Shown piece after piece: positions 22,902 to 35,499 of a DNA stretch of 64,000 nucleotides. The DNA is from Trema orientale (lineage: Eukaryota > Streptophyta > Magnoliopsida > Rosales > Cannabaceae). Position 1 is the stretch's first letter, and each line of letters starts with the position of its first letter. The stretch covers positions 295,886 through 359,885 of the forward strand of contig JXTC01000028.1 in NCBI GenBank assembly GCA_002914845.1. Reading direction: 5' to 3'. The position numbers and the translations under genes were made by a program. The notes beneath the pieces were generated by a model. That model was not told the origin of the DNA and ran no database searches. It saw nothing but the letters and a program-made list of their open reading frames with translations.

Positions 22902-25900
22902 GGCAGGTCACGTGGCGTGCACGTGATGCAATACAACAGAAACGACAACGACGCAGCGCAAAACCCCTTTTATTCCTAGTGTTTGGACTATACTACCCCC
23001 ATGATGTGGGTACTCATAATAGGTTTTGATATATGTTTCAATTTTGAAATTTTAGTTGTTTCCATGGAAGGGCAAAATGGTCAGAACAAAATTTTAGGAG
23101 TTTGCTTCGATTGTTGGACATGATATATATGTTTTTTTTTTTTTTTAAATGTAATTATATTAAGTATGACTTTACGTAGAAGTTAAGGTTGGGTACAGTG
23201 TGAGGAGGAGTTTAATTTTGATGATGATATATTATGTTTCCTCATGAGGCTCTCAGTAATTGATCATTTAAGGTCTTTTATTTTGTTAGGTTGCCATAGA
23301 ATTAAATGAAAATCACGAGAATTCTGAGAGTGACATTACAGTCTTCCCTTCTTTGTTGGTTGTTTAAAATCTGTTATTTTGTGATATTTATCAAATATAT
23401 ATATTGGAAATATAAATACTCTTACGTTTTTATTTTATTTTATTTTTCAATCTCTATGCATTTATTTTGATTTTTTTATAATGTGCATCAAAACTAACTG
23501 CTGTAGTCTACTAATCTCATTCTTGTTGGCACAATGAGTTGCATGAAGCTAAAATCAAAGTTTTTATTCTTATTTACTTTTGAATAAATAAAATGATTTG
23601 TCATTTCTTTCAATGCATATCTACTCAATTGGATTTTAGTGTTTGGCTAGAGGAATAAGCTGGCGTCTTTGTTCAAAAAAGATGGTTCTTCCGAAATAAG
23701 TTAAGCAAAACTTGAAAATTAGAACAAAGCTTATACGGTATTACCTATGTCCATAAAATGCCATCATATATGATATATCGAATTAATTACAGATAAATAT
23801 GTCAGCCATGATAATTGATTAATTGATTGTTGCGTGCGAGCACAATTGACCGACTGTTTATTTTTATTCTTTATTTTTCCTATTGAGAGGCAAATCTCAT
23901 ACTTGTCATTAAAATACATGATAATTTAGCATTTTGATAAAGTACATGATCAATTAGTTTGCTTTAGAAAAATAATAAATTGATTTATTTAGAAGTCTTT
24001 TAATATTTGTTTTCAATAAACTACTACAAGCAACTTGAATTAATTTATGATTATTATAGGACAGACTAATTGATATATAATGTATCAATTTGATCTAATT
24101 TTTTTAAAAGTTAATTTCACCCTAAAAGAATTGTGTGTGCTGTCAACTTAAGAATGTTCTTACAAACATATATCATACATGTGCTATAATTAATTAAAGA
24201 AAACATATAAAAGAAAAAGACAATTAGTTAAAGAAGCAAGAGAAAGAAATATGTATAAGAAAAATCTGAGTTGAATTCAACACACAACCTTATTTTAAAG
24301 ATTACCGGTTTGAATAAAGTTTGGATAACATATTGGTAGGGCGGTGAAAGTAATGTCCTGAAATGGAATTTTCTTTTATATCAAACAAAAATGATTATAA
24401 GGATGAAATTAACAAAACTTCTCCATGCTAAACACTACGCCATCATTGTAAAAATCGCCAATTTTTCATGGTGGGTTTTGAATGGGGGAGCTAATAAGAG
24501 GAGTAATTTTGTGGTCACCCCTCCTCGAATCATGATGAATAAAGCTTGTACTGTTCTTTTGTCTGAGACAATTTTGGTCTTGTGAAAGCAAAGTCTAGAT
24601 ATAATTAATCACTTAGTAATTGATTTTATTTTAATAATTAATTACTAATTACAATCTATAAAAGCGTATTATTTTCCTCGAAATTACAAAATTTCTGCAT
24701 TGGAAAAACAAAAAATCATAGGCCGGTGAAACATTCAAACCTCGATAATAGTATAAGTTCAATTATTAGAACATGAAAAAGATACAAAAGTATGATAAAT
24801 ATAAGCCTTAAATTATAAGTTTATTTTCATTGACTTGGATCATATTTTATGTAGCATGCGAAGCAAATGAATGTTAATTAGTAAAGGAACCTATTTTGCT
24901 AAATCATTGCATCAGTATTATACTGTCAAGCATGATAATGCCGGTCAATATATAATCATACATGTTAATGGAAAATGATTTTTTTATATATACAGTCTAC
25001 ATAAACAGTAACCATTGAGGTGGAACGTTTTGGTTAACTTTCTTTTCTTTTTCTACAGACACTTGCACAAAAATCCAACAACAAACTCGATCACAAAAAT
25101 TACCAGAGAAAGAAAATCAATCACTAAAATTATTGCTTTCTTCGAGCTTGGAGATTTTGATTTTAATTTTTAGACAAATTTTCATATTTTTGAAAAAAAA
25201 AAATTGATTTTGAATTTTAGAAAAATTTTCATAATTTTGAAATTTCTTATTTGTCGAATTGTTCCAAGGAAACGGCACACTATTTACATCAAATCATCAA
25301 TAAAAACAGAAAAGAAAAAGAGAAAGCCGATTGAGGCGAAAAAAGCAATTTGTGGAGATGCTAGAAACCGATATTTTTCTCAATTATTGTTGAAATTGAT
25401 TGATATGAGTTATACCTATTTATTAGAAATGGGACCAAAATTTTTGATTCATCGAGTCCAATTGTGGACCCTTTAAGAGCATATAGAGTCAATTTGCTCT
25501 GGCAGTAACTGAGCTTAATATTCTTGCTTTGGTGTTTGTGCTATTAATTATCCAGAGTCAAGTGTTTCAGACATCATGAATATCAGGGCCGAAAAGAACG
25601 AAAATATTATCTCATACTGAATTACAATGCTATTTGTTTGAAAGTGTTTTTTGGTAAGCAGTCAATAACATTTATGTTATCGAAGAATTTGTATTATGTT
25701 GTCTACCGGGGGAAAAAAAAGTCTTGATTGAGAAAAGTACATAATATTATAGTAGTAGAAAGTAATGTACCTAAATAACCAGAGTAACTTTATTTATTTA
25801 CTCGCATGATATACAGCTATTTCTCAAAATATTTGTATACTAAAACTCTGTGAAAGTGGCGATGTCACGTTAATTATGTTTGTATAAAATGTTTTTAGTT

Positions 25901-28802
25901 TAAAAGCCTAACTCACTTCAGAAGGCTAACCATATATTTAGAACTTTGGTTTAAAGAGTAGATGAGTATTCTGTGAGTAAAATGAATGCTAAATACATTC
26001 CGTTTTGCTCTATTTTATATTTTCTCATTCTTATTATTGGATATGTGGATTTCACTATATAATATACATTTTAATAATATGAATAATTATAATATAATTC
26101 ATATGTCAAAAAGTGAGAATAGAGAGTATAGAAAATAATGCAAATTAGCATTATCTTTGCAATTAATTCAAAGTCATCTGAAGCATGAGATTAGACAATC
26201 CTTGTTATGCAGCATTTTTCTTTTGTCTTTTTTTTTTTTTCATTAATCATTTTGGCCACCCTTTGTTTTATTTTGCTTTCTAATTTTTTCACGTAGTTAT
26301 TTTCAATCATGAGAGGTTCTTCTAAAAAGAACTAAAGTTACTTTCGGTAGAAGTAACTATACTTGTAGAGCAAGTCTATGGAAATGATGCGAAGGAACCT
26401 GAGAAAAGAAGGGGAAATGAAATGATAGTTCTCGGACCCAAAAATTAATGACTTTAATGAGCATAAAATGTGTTCTTAAATGTAATTGGATAAGGATGAT
26501 TTTGAGAAACTACTACAGAAATCAAAAGTAAACAGGCAAAAATGTACTTGATACTGCATTATTGAGGCAAAATGATAACAAGGGCAATTTACTTAAAGCT
26601 GGGAGAAATTTTGTTAATCGTACTTTTTATATATGGAAGAAAAAGAAAGACAAGCCTCCATTGCCTCCATTGATTCAATATGTTAGGAGTCAATACTAGT
26701 CACCCATCACACATAAATATTATCGAACTTTAACGTACAACAGTTCCAAGAAGACTCGGATATAAAGAAAGACCTCGGTTACAAAAGTAGTACAGTAGTA
26801 CTCATTGATCACCACTTAAGACACTTGAAATTTCTTGTATATTTTGTTTCACGAGAACTGAAACATTAAGTTACAGCAGTGCCTTCCTAATCCTATCTGT
26901 TATTATGAAAGGAAGTGAGGATTGCATTTCGTGTTTGCTACTTTGAAATTATTCTAAACCAACACAAACTCGACATAACAGATGGACATACGCAAACATT
27001 CGATTGGTAGTTTATGCATTTTATTTGTGAATTTATGGCTATTGATATGCATAGAATTAATATCAAGTATATGTACATATGACATCTCTGTGTGAGGGGA
27101 ACGACAATTTGTGTAGCTTTGAGGAATAGTATGTCGTTTAGGATATAGAACTGACTTGTTTAGAATTGAGGAATAGAATAAAACGACGTTGTTTTACTGG
27201 GCAGAATTGTGTGGTTTGTGTGCACAGAACCCACTTGTTTACTTGGCAGAATTTTATGGTTTTTAATGATGACTTAAGTTGTTCACCCTTAAAAAAAGAA
27301 AATCTTCCAACTTTTTCTTTTTAATAAATGTTTGTCATTTTAAACTTGCTGTACTCTATTGTCTGTCTCTATGGGCAAAGGCATCCTATGATAAGGGACT
27401 ATTAGTTCGAAAGTTCAATATCTGCTTTGATTTTGACCAAACACGCATGTATACTGAAGCAGCTCGAACAAATTGCAGAAGATGAAAAATCTCAATTCCA
27501 AGTATGAGAGAAACTTTATCAAGAGTTCCAATCTATAAGCTAAACCAATCTTATAGACTTCATTGATCAATTCTCCAAAGTTCAAACAATCAAAAGAGAC
27601 AAGTTCACTTCCGAATAACTGGGACGAACAAATGTTTATGCTATCACACTTCAGGGTATTGACATAACCGGCATCAGTAATGCTAATACATACTGAACTT
27701 TCTTCTCACTTTAATTTTGAATCCCTGGTAAAATGTAATTTCTTTTCGCTTGCAACTTTTTAATTGCCTAAACTTCATGCTGTGTGTTATCAGTTATGAC
27801 GGTTTCAGTCGTTATTTCGGTAACTTAAAAGGCAACCAATAAAAGAAGATTCAGCATGTATGCAAGTTCAGTAGCAATCCCTTAGCTAAAAGGAACTGAT
27901 GCAGACGACTCACATTTCCCTGACTTATGTATTAGTAACTTGAATATTCTTCTTGCTTTTGTTTTCTCCACTTCCTACTGGTTTAATTCCCTATCATGTT
28001 CTTTTTGTTTTTTTTTTTCTTTTGTTTTTTTGTTTTCCTTTCTATTTCTTTTCATTGATAAACAAATTACCTATCATGTTGCTACCATATCTAAGGCAGA
28101 AAGAAAAGAAAAGAAAAGAAACGAAACAGACAAGCAATAACAATCCAAACTTTCGGAAAATACTAGAAGGCACCTTTGGTGCTAATGAACACACACTAAT
28201 AGAGGTGGCCCTACAACTCTAAACCTTTCATTGGGATCCCATTAATAAGTAGTTTGTTGTGTTAAGCACCATAGGTGTCCCCCTAGAATTGCTCCAATTT
28301 CAACAATGAAAATTTAATTAAACTTGAAAATACACCCTTCACCCTCAGAGGTGTCATTAAAAGAAACAATGAAGGATCGTGCAGGCTTAGAAATAGGAGA
28401 AATGTACAACCAGAAAAAGATCGGTATGACCAGAGCATGGGAATCCCATGGAACCTCTATATTCAGGAAACAAAACCTATATGAACAAGAATTATATTCA
28501 GTTTTGAACTCAACTACCCTTAATGCCACCAACCCTTTGGAATTGGTCCATTTTCTAAAATAATCAGAATCTACGATTGCATGTAGTATAAAACATTAAG
28601 CTTGATAAAGGAAAAAAAAAATATTGATGAAGATCAAGAACAAGATAAAGAAAGGATTTCACTCAACCGACAATCTTCGTTACAAGCTCAATATCAAAGA
28701 GAATGCTACAAACAAATCATATCACAAAACCCCCTCAATGCAAAAAGGAGAAGAATTGAAACAAGAACAATCTACAATAAACCATTCATAATTAATCATG
28801 GA
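22902..28802. other. Intergenic, no gene supported
   Basis: About 5.9 kb between the MAKR-like gene and TML. Several open stretches of 60-95 codons occur (for example 25204-25476), but none shows a recognised domain. A near-palindrome, AAAACGACGTTGTTTT, lies at about 27180, and an ACTTGTTT-ACTTGGCAGAATT phrase nearby recurs, suggesting an old repeat. The last ~500 bp should include the TML 3' untranslated region. Confidence 0.5.
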
Positions 28803-30725
28803 TCAATTGCACATATATACCCCACTTTCGTACCTGTGACTAACCTCATAAAAGTCAGTCTTCCCCTCGGTAGCAGGCCGTAGAGAAATCCCAGACAATG
28901 ATTTTGTTCCTTGTACCGAGAATTTGACATAGGCAACAACCTCCAATTCTTCGTCACCATCACCTGCATTAGAATCTAAAGGCATCCTGGCCCTCAACTT
29001 ACCAGGAGAGCCCTTTAATGGAATCTCCGGAACATGCCATTTCAATTCTCTCTCAGGCCTATTCAGTATTGCTTTAGGCGAAACCTTCAACAATGAAGGA
29101 TCAACTGGTAGTTTCAAAACAAAAGTCACATCATTCAATGGTGCTGGCAAATCAGGGTTTGATACGTACTGTATCATCACAGATAGTAAGGTTCCACTGA
29201 GCCGTTTTATAAGACGAACCCTCAAAGGCAATGGTGTTGACCTGGGAAGCAAACTATACTTCAAAACCGGCAAAGGTTCATCGGAAGCCCCAGTCCTAAC
29301 GTGGAAGATTCCATTGCCTAGGCTACTAACACGAGAACTCTGCACAACAAATCTCTTAACTGGACTTGTGCCCTCAACCCGGAATGAGAATTCCGTTTCT
29401 TTATCACCAGAGGTTTTGGGGGGCAAAGTTTTCAAATAGACAGTGCCCATTAATCCTACTCTAGCAAGCAATGATTCTCTGAACTCAACACTAATCTGCT
29501 CAGAAATATACAACTCCGGGCCTCTCATTTCAGTAGACTTAACAAGATCATCTAGTGGAGTACCTGCAGCGCCGGTAGCGGTGGCGGCTTTAGCATCAAC
29601 TTTCGCGGCATCACTCCCAGTCTGAAGCAATTCAAGCCCTCCAAGACCTTGTGTCTTCGGGCCTTTCGTAGGTTCGAGGAACTCCGAAGGATCCAATCCT
29701 CCACCCCAAGCTGTACTGAACCCTTCAAAAGTTTCTCCGAGAGAAGCCTGTTCATTCCCAAACTCAATTCCACCATACTCACCTTCAAACCCTTCAACGG
29801 CAATATGCGTTGATTGGGTCGCCTCCGCAGGAGGCAACGTTGTCACCTCAATCCCAGCTAACGCCTTGGTCAAATCCGTGGCAGAAGGGTCTCTGATCTT
29901 CTTGAACCTACCAACAAGCTCCTCCGGCTGGTTGATCTTATCGCTCGCCGCGAACGGATCCTTCTCAGCTTCATCCTCCTCCGGCTTCTCTTCCTTCTGA
30001 TCCTGCTGCTCGCTCTGCACCGCCGGAGCGATCGTAGCAGCGACTTCGTCCCCGGCAGCGATCGTCTCGGTCGGCATTTCGAACCTCGCATTGGAGAAAA
30101 CCTCAACGTTCGCCAAGTGTTCGATGGAATTCACCTCCACACTGCTCCAACTATCGGCGCCGCGGATCTTGTTCTCGGTGTCGAGCGCCGAGTGGACCAT
30201 CTTGGCAATGCTGTCGCCGTGCATCGACGCCAGCATAGCAGCGAGTCGGATATTGCTGACTCCCCTCAAAACAATATCCAAAGCCATGTAGATCTCAGTG
30301 TACTTCCGGCCCAGCTTCTCGGGGGTGACGTCGACGCCGCGGCAGGCGGTGACGATCACGCTCACGGCCTGGTTGACCACGTGGATGCACTCGAAGACGT
30401 TGATCGAGTTATCGTGATCGGCGGTGGTGATCCCGAGGACGTAGATGCTGTTGACGAGTCGGTAGACGACTCGGTACCGGCTCTCGACGCCTACGATGAC
30501 CTGGCCGCTCGAGGCGGCGAGTGGATCGTCGCCGATGGAGTCGATGGCGGCGTCGGAGTCGGAGGCGTGGGTCTGGTTGTTGTGCTTGGCGGCGGCGAAC
30601 GCGCGGCGGGTCTGGCGGAAGGAGGAGAGGGCGACGAGGGCTCGGGCGGGTGGGAACCACTCGCGGGTCTGGAGAAGGATGTCGGAGCCATTGGCGGGTT
30701 GGAGAGAGAGGGCTAAGCACGACAT
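28803..30725 (-). CDS. TML: TPLATE complex muniscin-like subunit TML
   Basis: A complete, intronless 640-codon frame on the minus strand. TML is a subunit of the plant TPLATE (TSET) adaptor complex, which acts at the plasma membrane in clathrin-mediated endocytosis. The N-terminal ~200 residues match the conserved start (MSCLALSLQPANGSDILLQT, VIVGVESRYRVVYRLVNSIY, MALDIVLRGVSNIRLAAMLA). Residues ~210-390 are an acidic, probably disordered linker with DPFAASDKIN and EGFSTAWGGGLDPSEF, which resemble short motifs for endocytic partners. Residues ~395-640 are the mu-homology domain of muniscins (YISEQISVEFRESLLARVG, SFRVEG, YEVSHRYESGVYMCN end). The length is close to the Arabidopsis TML, about 640-650 residues. 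The start is supported by alignment of the very first residues and by an AGGGTTT-rich leader upstream. No stop, frameshift or missing segment was seen. Other long frames over this region are shadows of its G+C-rich codons. Confidence 0.95.
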   Translation of the reverse strand: MSCLALSLQPANGSDILLQTREWFPPARALVALSSFRQTRRAFAAAKHNNQTHASDSDAAIDSIGDDPLAASSGQVIVGVESRYRVVYRLVNSIYVLGITTADHDNSINVFECIHVVNQAVSVIVTACRGVDVTPEKLGRKYTEIYMALDIVLRGVSNIRLAAMLASMHGDSIAKMVHSALDTENKIRGADSWSSVEVNSIEHLANVEVFSNARFEMPTETIAAGDEVAATIAPAVQSEQQDQKEEKPEEDEAEKDPFAASDKINQPEELVGRFKKIRDPSATDLTKALAGIEVTTLPPAEATQSTHIAVEGFEGEYGGIEFGNEQASLGETFEGFSTAWGGGLDPSEFLEPTKGPKTQGLGGLELLQTGSDAAKVDAKAATATGAAGTPLDDLVKSTEMRGPELYISEQISVEFRESLLARVGLMGTVYLKTLPPKTSGDKETEFSFRVEGTSPVKRFVVQSSRVSSLGNGIFHVRTGASDEPLPVLKYSLLPRSTPLPLRVRLIKRLSGTLLSVMIQYVSNPDLPAPLNDVTFVLKLPVDPSLLKVSPKAILNRPERELKWHVPEIPLKGSPGKLRARMPLDSNAGDGDEELEVVAYVKFSVQGTKSLSGISLRPATEGKTDFYEVSHRYESGVYMCN

Positions 30726-31010
30726 TGGGTTTCTAGGGTTTCGAATTTGGGATCTGAATCTGAATCTGAATTGAATTGATTTGATCTGGTTCGGTTCTAG
30801 GGTTTCGAATTCTCGAATTTTGGGATCTGAATTGGTTCTAGAGAGAGAGAGTTGCGTGCATCTTCATGTTCCCTTCCAGTTCTAGAGAGAGAGAGAGATT
30901 TAGTGGGGTTTTCGACGTCGGCAACTCGCTGGACTAACTCGGCGCGTTGACTCAGTTGAGGAGGGCGAGTCGCCGAGTCTAGTCACTTGTGGGAGTGGAG
31001 ATTGGAGAAG
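30726..31010 (-). promoter_or_regulatory. TML 5' region with telo-box and GA-rich motifs
   Basis: Upstream of TML the phrase TTCTAGGGTTTCGAAT occurs twice (about 30730 and 30796). AGGGTTT/AAACCCT is the telo-box found in promoters of many plant housekeeping genes. GAGAGA tracts follow at about 30840 and 30885. GATCTGAAT repeats are also present. No convincing TATA box was seen. Role is inferred from motif identity. Confidence 0.5.
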
Positions 31011-31131
31011 AAAGGTTTGGGCTGCAATGGACCAAATCAAGATTGGGGAAATTACACAATATACCGTGTTTCTGAAAAAAATTTGAAAAATATGGTAGTT
31101 TTGTATTTCTTAAGGTACAGTACGGTTTTTA

Positions 31132-31344
31132 ATTAGAAAAATATTATTTTTTAAAAAATATTTAGAAAATACCATTTTTTAAAATAGTAACTAGTTTCTA
31201 GTAACAAATTTCTGGAAATTGCTAACTAGTAACTAAAGATATCTATAACTAGCATGTAACTGGTAACCAGTAACTAGTAACCAGTAACTATTTTAAAAAT
31301 AATATTTTTCTAAATATTTTTTTAAAAATGATATTTTTCTTAAT
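31132..31344. repeat. Inverted-repeat element with TAACTAGTAAC core, copy 1
   Basis: Arms of about 60 bp (AGAAAAATATTATTTTTTAAA... and its reverse complement) flank a core built from repeated GTAACTAGTAACCAGTAACTA-like phrases. A second copy lies at 31653-31884. No coding capacity. Confidence 0.65.
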
Positions 31345-31652
31345 AAAAATCGTACAAAAATTTAAAAAAAGTCTGACTTTCGGATATTTGTAATTTTTTT
31401 TCGATTTTTATAGATATAAGTGTTGAAAACCCATTCAGATTAAACGGCCTCAAGATGGATCAATGGGCCATAAGTCTAAAGTACAGATCTGGCTACCTAA
31501 AGAACGGAAAGAGAAGGATATGGGTAGGACAAACTTGAGCTGAAATAACTTTGCGCATTCTTTTTTTGGTTTTTAACATTTCACTTGTAAAAACCAAAAA
31601 ACAAAAAGAATATAAAATTACGGTGGGTCAGTTTTTTATTTTATTTTTTTTT

Positions 31653-31884
31653 TATAGAAAAATATTATTTTTTAACAAATTTTAGAAAAATATCATTTTA
31701 AAAATGGTCACTAATTACTAATTTCTGAAAACTAATTACCAGTTACCAGTTACTAGTTATCAATTATATATTAGTTATAAATACCTTTAGCTACTAGTAT
31801 TTGAAAACTAATTACCGTTTACTAGTTACTATTTTTAAAAATAATACTTTTCTAAAATATTTTCAAAAAAATTGTATTTTTTAA
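31653..31884. repeat. Inverted-repeat element with TAACTAGTAAC core, copy 2
   Basis: Same layout as 31132-31344: A+T-rich inverted arms around a core of ATTACCAGTTACCAGTTACT, TTAGTTATAAATACC and GTTTACTAGTTACT. It is more diverged than copy 1. It lies among sequences related to the MITE pair at 52281-52790: GGGTAGGACAAACTTG near 31524, and AAAAATGATATTTTTAAGAG with TTGACCATGAAAAAGTTC near 31995-32050. Confidence 0.55.
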
Positions 31885-32499
31885 AAAAATACAATACCAA
31901 ATCTAAAAAAAAAAATGAGTCCACCGTATTTTTTTAATTCTTTTCTAAAAAGGCTACAGAGGACCTAATTTTCTCTTCTTTTTTTAATTTTTAAAAATGA
32001 TATTTTTAAGAGTGTCAAAGACTTCTTGACTTTTTGACCATGAAAAAGTTCTAAATAATGGACAAATATATAATAAATTCTTATATATAAGAAATTTGCT
32101 TCTTCCAAATGTATAATAAATTAGCTTTTGCTTCTTCCAAGTCACTTCAATTTTTTTTCCCATTGTTATAACATGGTTCATCGTGGTTTAAAATAAAATT
32201 TGTTCACTAAATTTAAATGTACAAAAGAAAAAAAAAAAAAACTAATGACTTGGAAATGGAAAATTGATAACATGAAAATTTATATCCATAAGCCTTTGAA
32301 ATTATAATATAACAAAAGATAGATTCACATATAATTTACAAGCCAATATCATAATATGGCTATTAGATGAAGAAAAATACCTTTTAAATTACAAATTATA
32401 GGCTGTAGCAGATCATGATTATGAATCTAAGAAATGTACATAGTGAATCTTTGACCCATTGGTGTCATGTGGAATACCAGATCATGAGTCAAAAAGTCA

Positions 32500-35499
32500 A
32501 CTAATAGTTTATTTTTATTATAATGGTAGTTTACCAAGTACAATAGTAGTAAGGGTTGATCCTACGAGGAATTGGTATAATCACTAAGTATCAATTCTAT
32601 TATTTTTAGGGGTTTTTCTATTAATAAAAGAAAACTAAAAATAGATACAAATAAATAAAATAACAAAAACAATAAGATGGAATAGGTTAAAGAATCATTC
32701 TATACCAGTAAATAATCAGTCAAATCAATTACCAAATCTTATATTCAATCATTCATCTAATTATCAACTGTAGATAGCATACAAGCTCATACTACCACAA
32801 GCTTTCTTTAGGTTTTTACTAGACAAAATAAGCTCTTCATCTAGGTTCTACTAATTAGAATAACCTGAAACAAGTTCTCTTAGTTATATCTAATTAATGC
32901 ATTATGTAGAGAAAGATAAATTCATTATAGGTAATAATTACACAAGCTCGGATTATCTTTAACCTATAGTATATTCTTCATCATAACCATAAGTCATAAT
33001 TTGCTACCAAGAAAAGATTAACTAGATAATTACGGATCTAGTAATCTAACTTAACAATAAATTTCTATCATGTTTTATTCAAGTGGCCATCCTAAATAAT
33101 ACAAAATAGAAATCATAAATCAATGAAGTATAAAAGAATATAACAATTAAGAATGAACAATTGAAATATATAAAACTTAAACAATTAATTTAATATCATG
33201 TCGAGGACTTTGAAATCATCTTTAATAAATAGAAACCTAGACTAGCATGTATACAAGGATGAAAATAGAAATATCATGCTAGAATAAACAAACAATGGAA
33301 AAAGGAAAGAGAAAAGATGAAGAAATGCTGAAAACAGTCTCCAAGCACTTCTTCTCCTCTTGATTCTCTCTCTTTAGCCTCTAAGTATTTATGGATGTCT
33401 AGGAATGATTATTTCTGACCTAAAGAGGTCCTTTCATAGTGCAGGAGGGTTTAGAGTCACCTTAGAGTAGTTTCCCAAAGCTGAAGGATGAAAAAAACCT
33501 CAAAAGGCATTTTCCCGATTCTCGGCGCCTCAGTGCCAGGTCTCTATTAATTTTTCCAATTTTTTTAAAATACCACTTTTTCAGCCCAGATTTAGATTGT
33601 TCACTTCCTTTCAGCTCAGCACTTTAATTTTTAGCGTGTTTCTGCTCATTTTCACTCTTTCACTTTCAAAATACCTACAAAACAAATAAAATAACATAAA
33701 AAACCTAAAAATAATAAGAAAACAACTAAAGTAATATAGAGGATTAATTAATTAATAGCTCAAATATGTACTTTTTTAGCTCATCCTTGAGTAAAGTAAA
33801 ACCTAATTAAATCTAAACAAACTGTCTCAACCTAACATAACTCGACTCAACCTAACCTTTTAGCTTTTAATCTCTTAGAACAATATAGAGTATGTGGTTC
33901 TAACTTCAAACAAACATCACTTCAAATCTTTAGTCATTCCCAAGCTAATACACCTCTCAAATAATGATACTCAAGTGTGTGTGCGTGCGCGCTATAGCCA
34001 TTATTAGCAGTTATCACTCTATATATGCTTTAGAACAGTAGCTCTCATAAATCTTACAAACGTATCACCCAGTTTCTAGTCAAAAAATAATCATCATATG
34101 CTCTCTTTTTAGTACAATCTCTACTACATCGAAGGTATCTCCTGAAATCAAAAGGTCTTTCACTAAGTTGTAATGGGGCTACTGGGTAAAAAGATTCAAA
34201 AAAAGAAGGATAAGATGCATCAAAAGGTTCTAAGCATTTCATAGAACAGAGATAACTAAAAATATTCAAATATAATTTCAAACTTCATAGAAACACATAA
34301 AACAAGGCGATGTATCAATATATTGGGCCTTTATATCACTTTAATCAACCTTCATAACATATCAAAGAGAAAACTGTTCATAACAAAATTAGTACAAAGA
34401 GATGATTTTGTTTTTTATTATTCAAGAAATGCATTCATAGAGAGGGCTTTTTTTTTTTTTTACATACTTTTTTTTTTCACGAGATGTTGATCAATAATTG
34501 ATTTTTTTTTTTCTTTTTCACATCTTTTTTCTTTTCCTTTCTCGTTATTTTTTCCATCATTTCTTCATTTTTATCATCTCTTCTTTTACACAAATAGAAC
34601 AATTTCTCTCAATTCTTTTTCTCTTTACCTCCCTTTATTACATGAAAGCACTCCCCTATACTTATCTTTCACTCCCAACCCAATTTCTTTGAAGCTCCTC
34701 CTAATGTCTCTTACTCTACTCAACATGTAGAAGAAAATGTATGATAACAGTGTTTAGGTTAGGTAAACGTAATATGCAAAAAGGTATACATGTATACTTA
34801 AATTAGCTAATTAAGGGGAGGCCCTTAGACATCAATCAAGGGAATTGACTCATTTGGCTATGACGCTCAAAAACCTAAATATCTCAATCATTTTATAGGA
34901 AATACACAACTGGTCATTTGCCTCGAAAGACCTCTAGGAGAGTTCTAACTTATAGCTCTAATCATAGAAACCAAAACAATATTCAAAGTAAAACCACAAG
35001 AAACTACCTAATCATGCATGTTTTCCTCTGTACCGATTAACATGGCTAATGTGTACAAAATGTGAGCATGAATATTTTCAAAGCATATAACAAAGGAATA
35101 ACATCAAAACTCTCAACAATACTCATCATCAATCAAAACCACAACAGTAAAACTCAAATCTCATCATAGAAGCTAGAATATATCCTAAGACTCAAAACAC
35201 AACAAAAATAAAAAATTTAGCCCTAAAAACACACAAAAAAAAAATACAACAAAAATGAAAAATTTATCCCTAAAAATATACAAAATAAAAATCCTAAAAC
35301 CTTCTCCTAACACTTAAACTCTACATTATTCTCAATGTAGCACTATAATCTCTAATGCAAGGATTAAGCACGGAAAAGAACAAGACAACTAAATAACTAA
35401 ACAAAATAAAAGAAAGTAATGCAAAATAAAATAAATAGGAAAGATAGAGTAAGAGATAGAAAATTCAAATATGTTTTGGTGCGCTCCATTTTCTCCTAT
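32500..35499. mobile_element. Non-coding part of a decayed retroelement (tentative)
   Basis: About 3 kb with no gene. Sequence style (GGTTGATCCTACGAGGAATTGG near 32555; a G+C-richer block at 33340-33560 with TCTCGGCGCCTCAG) resembles LTR and untranslated regions of plant Ty3 elements. The location just past a minus-strand Athila-like pol tail (35500-35560) supports this. LTR borders could not be found. Confidence 0.4.

Noticed and set aside
24430..24445. CACTACGCCA, which looks like a CACTA transposon end
   Set aside because: No matching inverted end and no transposase were found in the window.
25204..25476. Plus-strand 90-codon frame
   Set aside because: No recognisable domain, no promoter or splice context; chance is sufficient.
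30117..30736. Several long frames opposite and within the TML start region
   Set aside because: Shadows of G+C-rich TML codons; biased composition (Arg, Ser, Pro or Gly/Val runs) and no domain.
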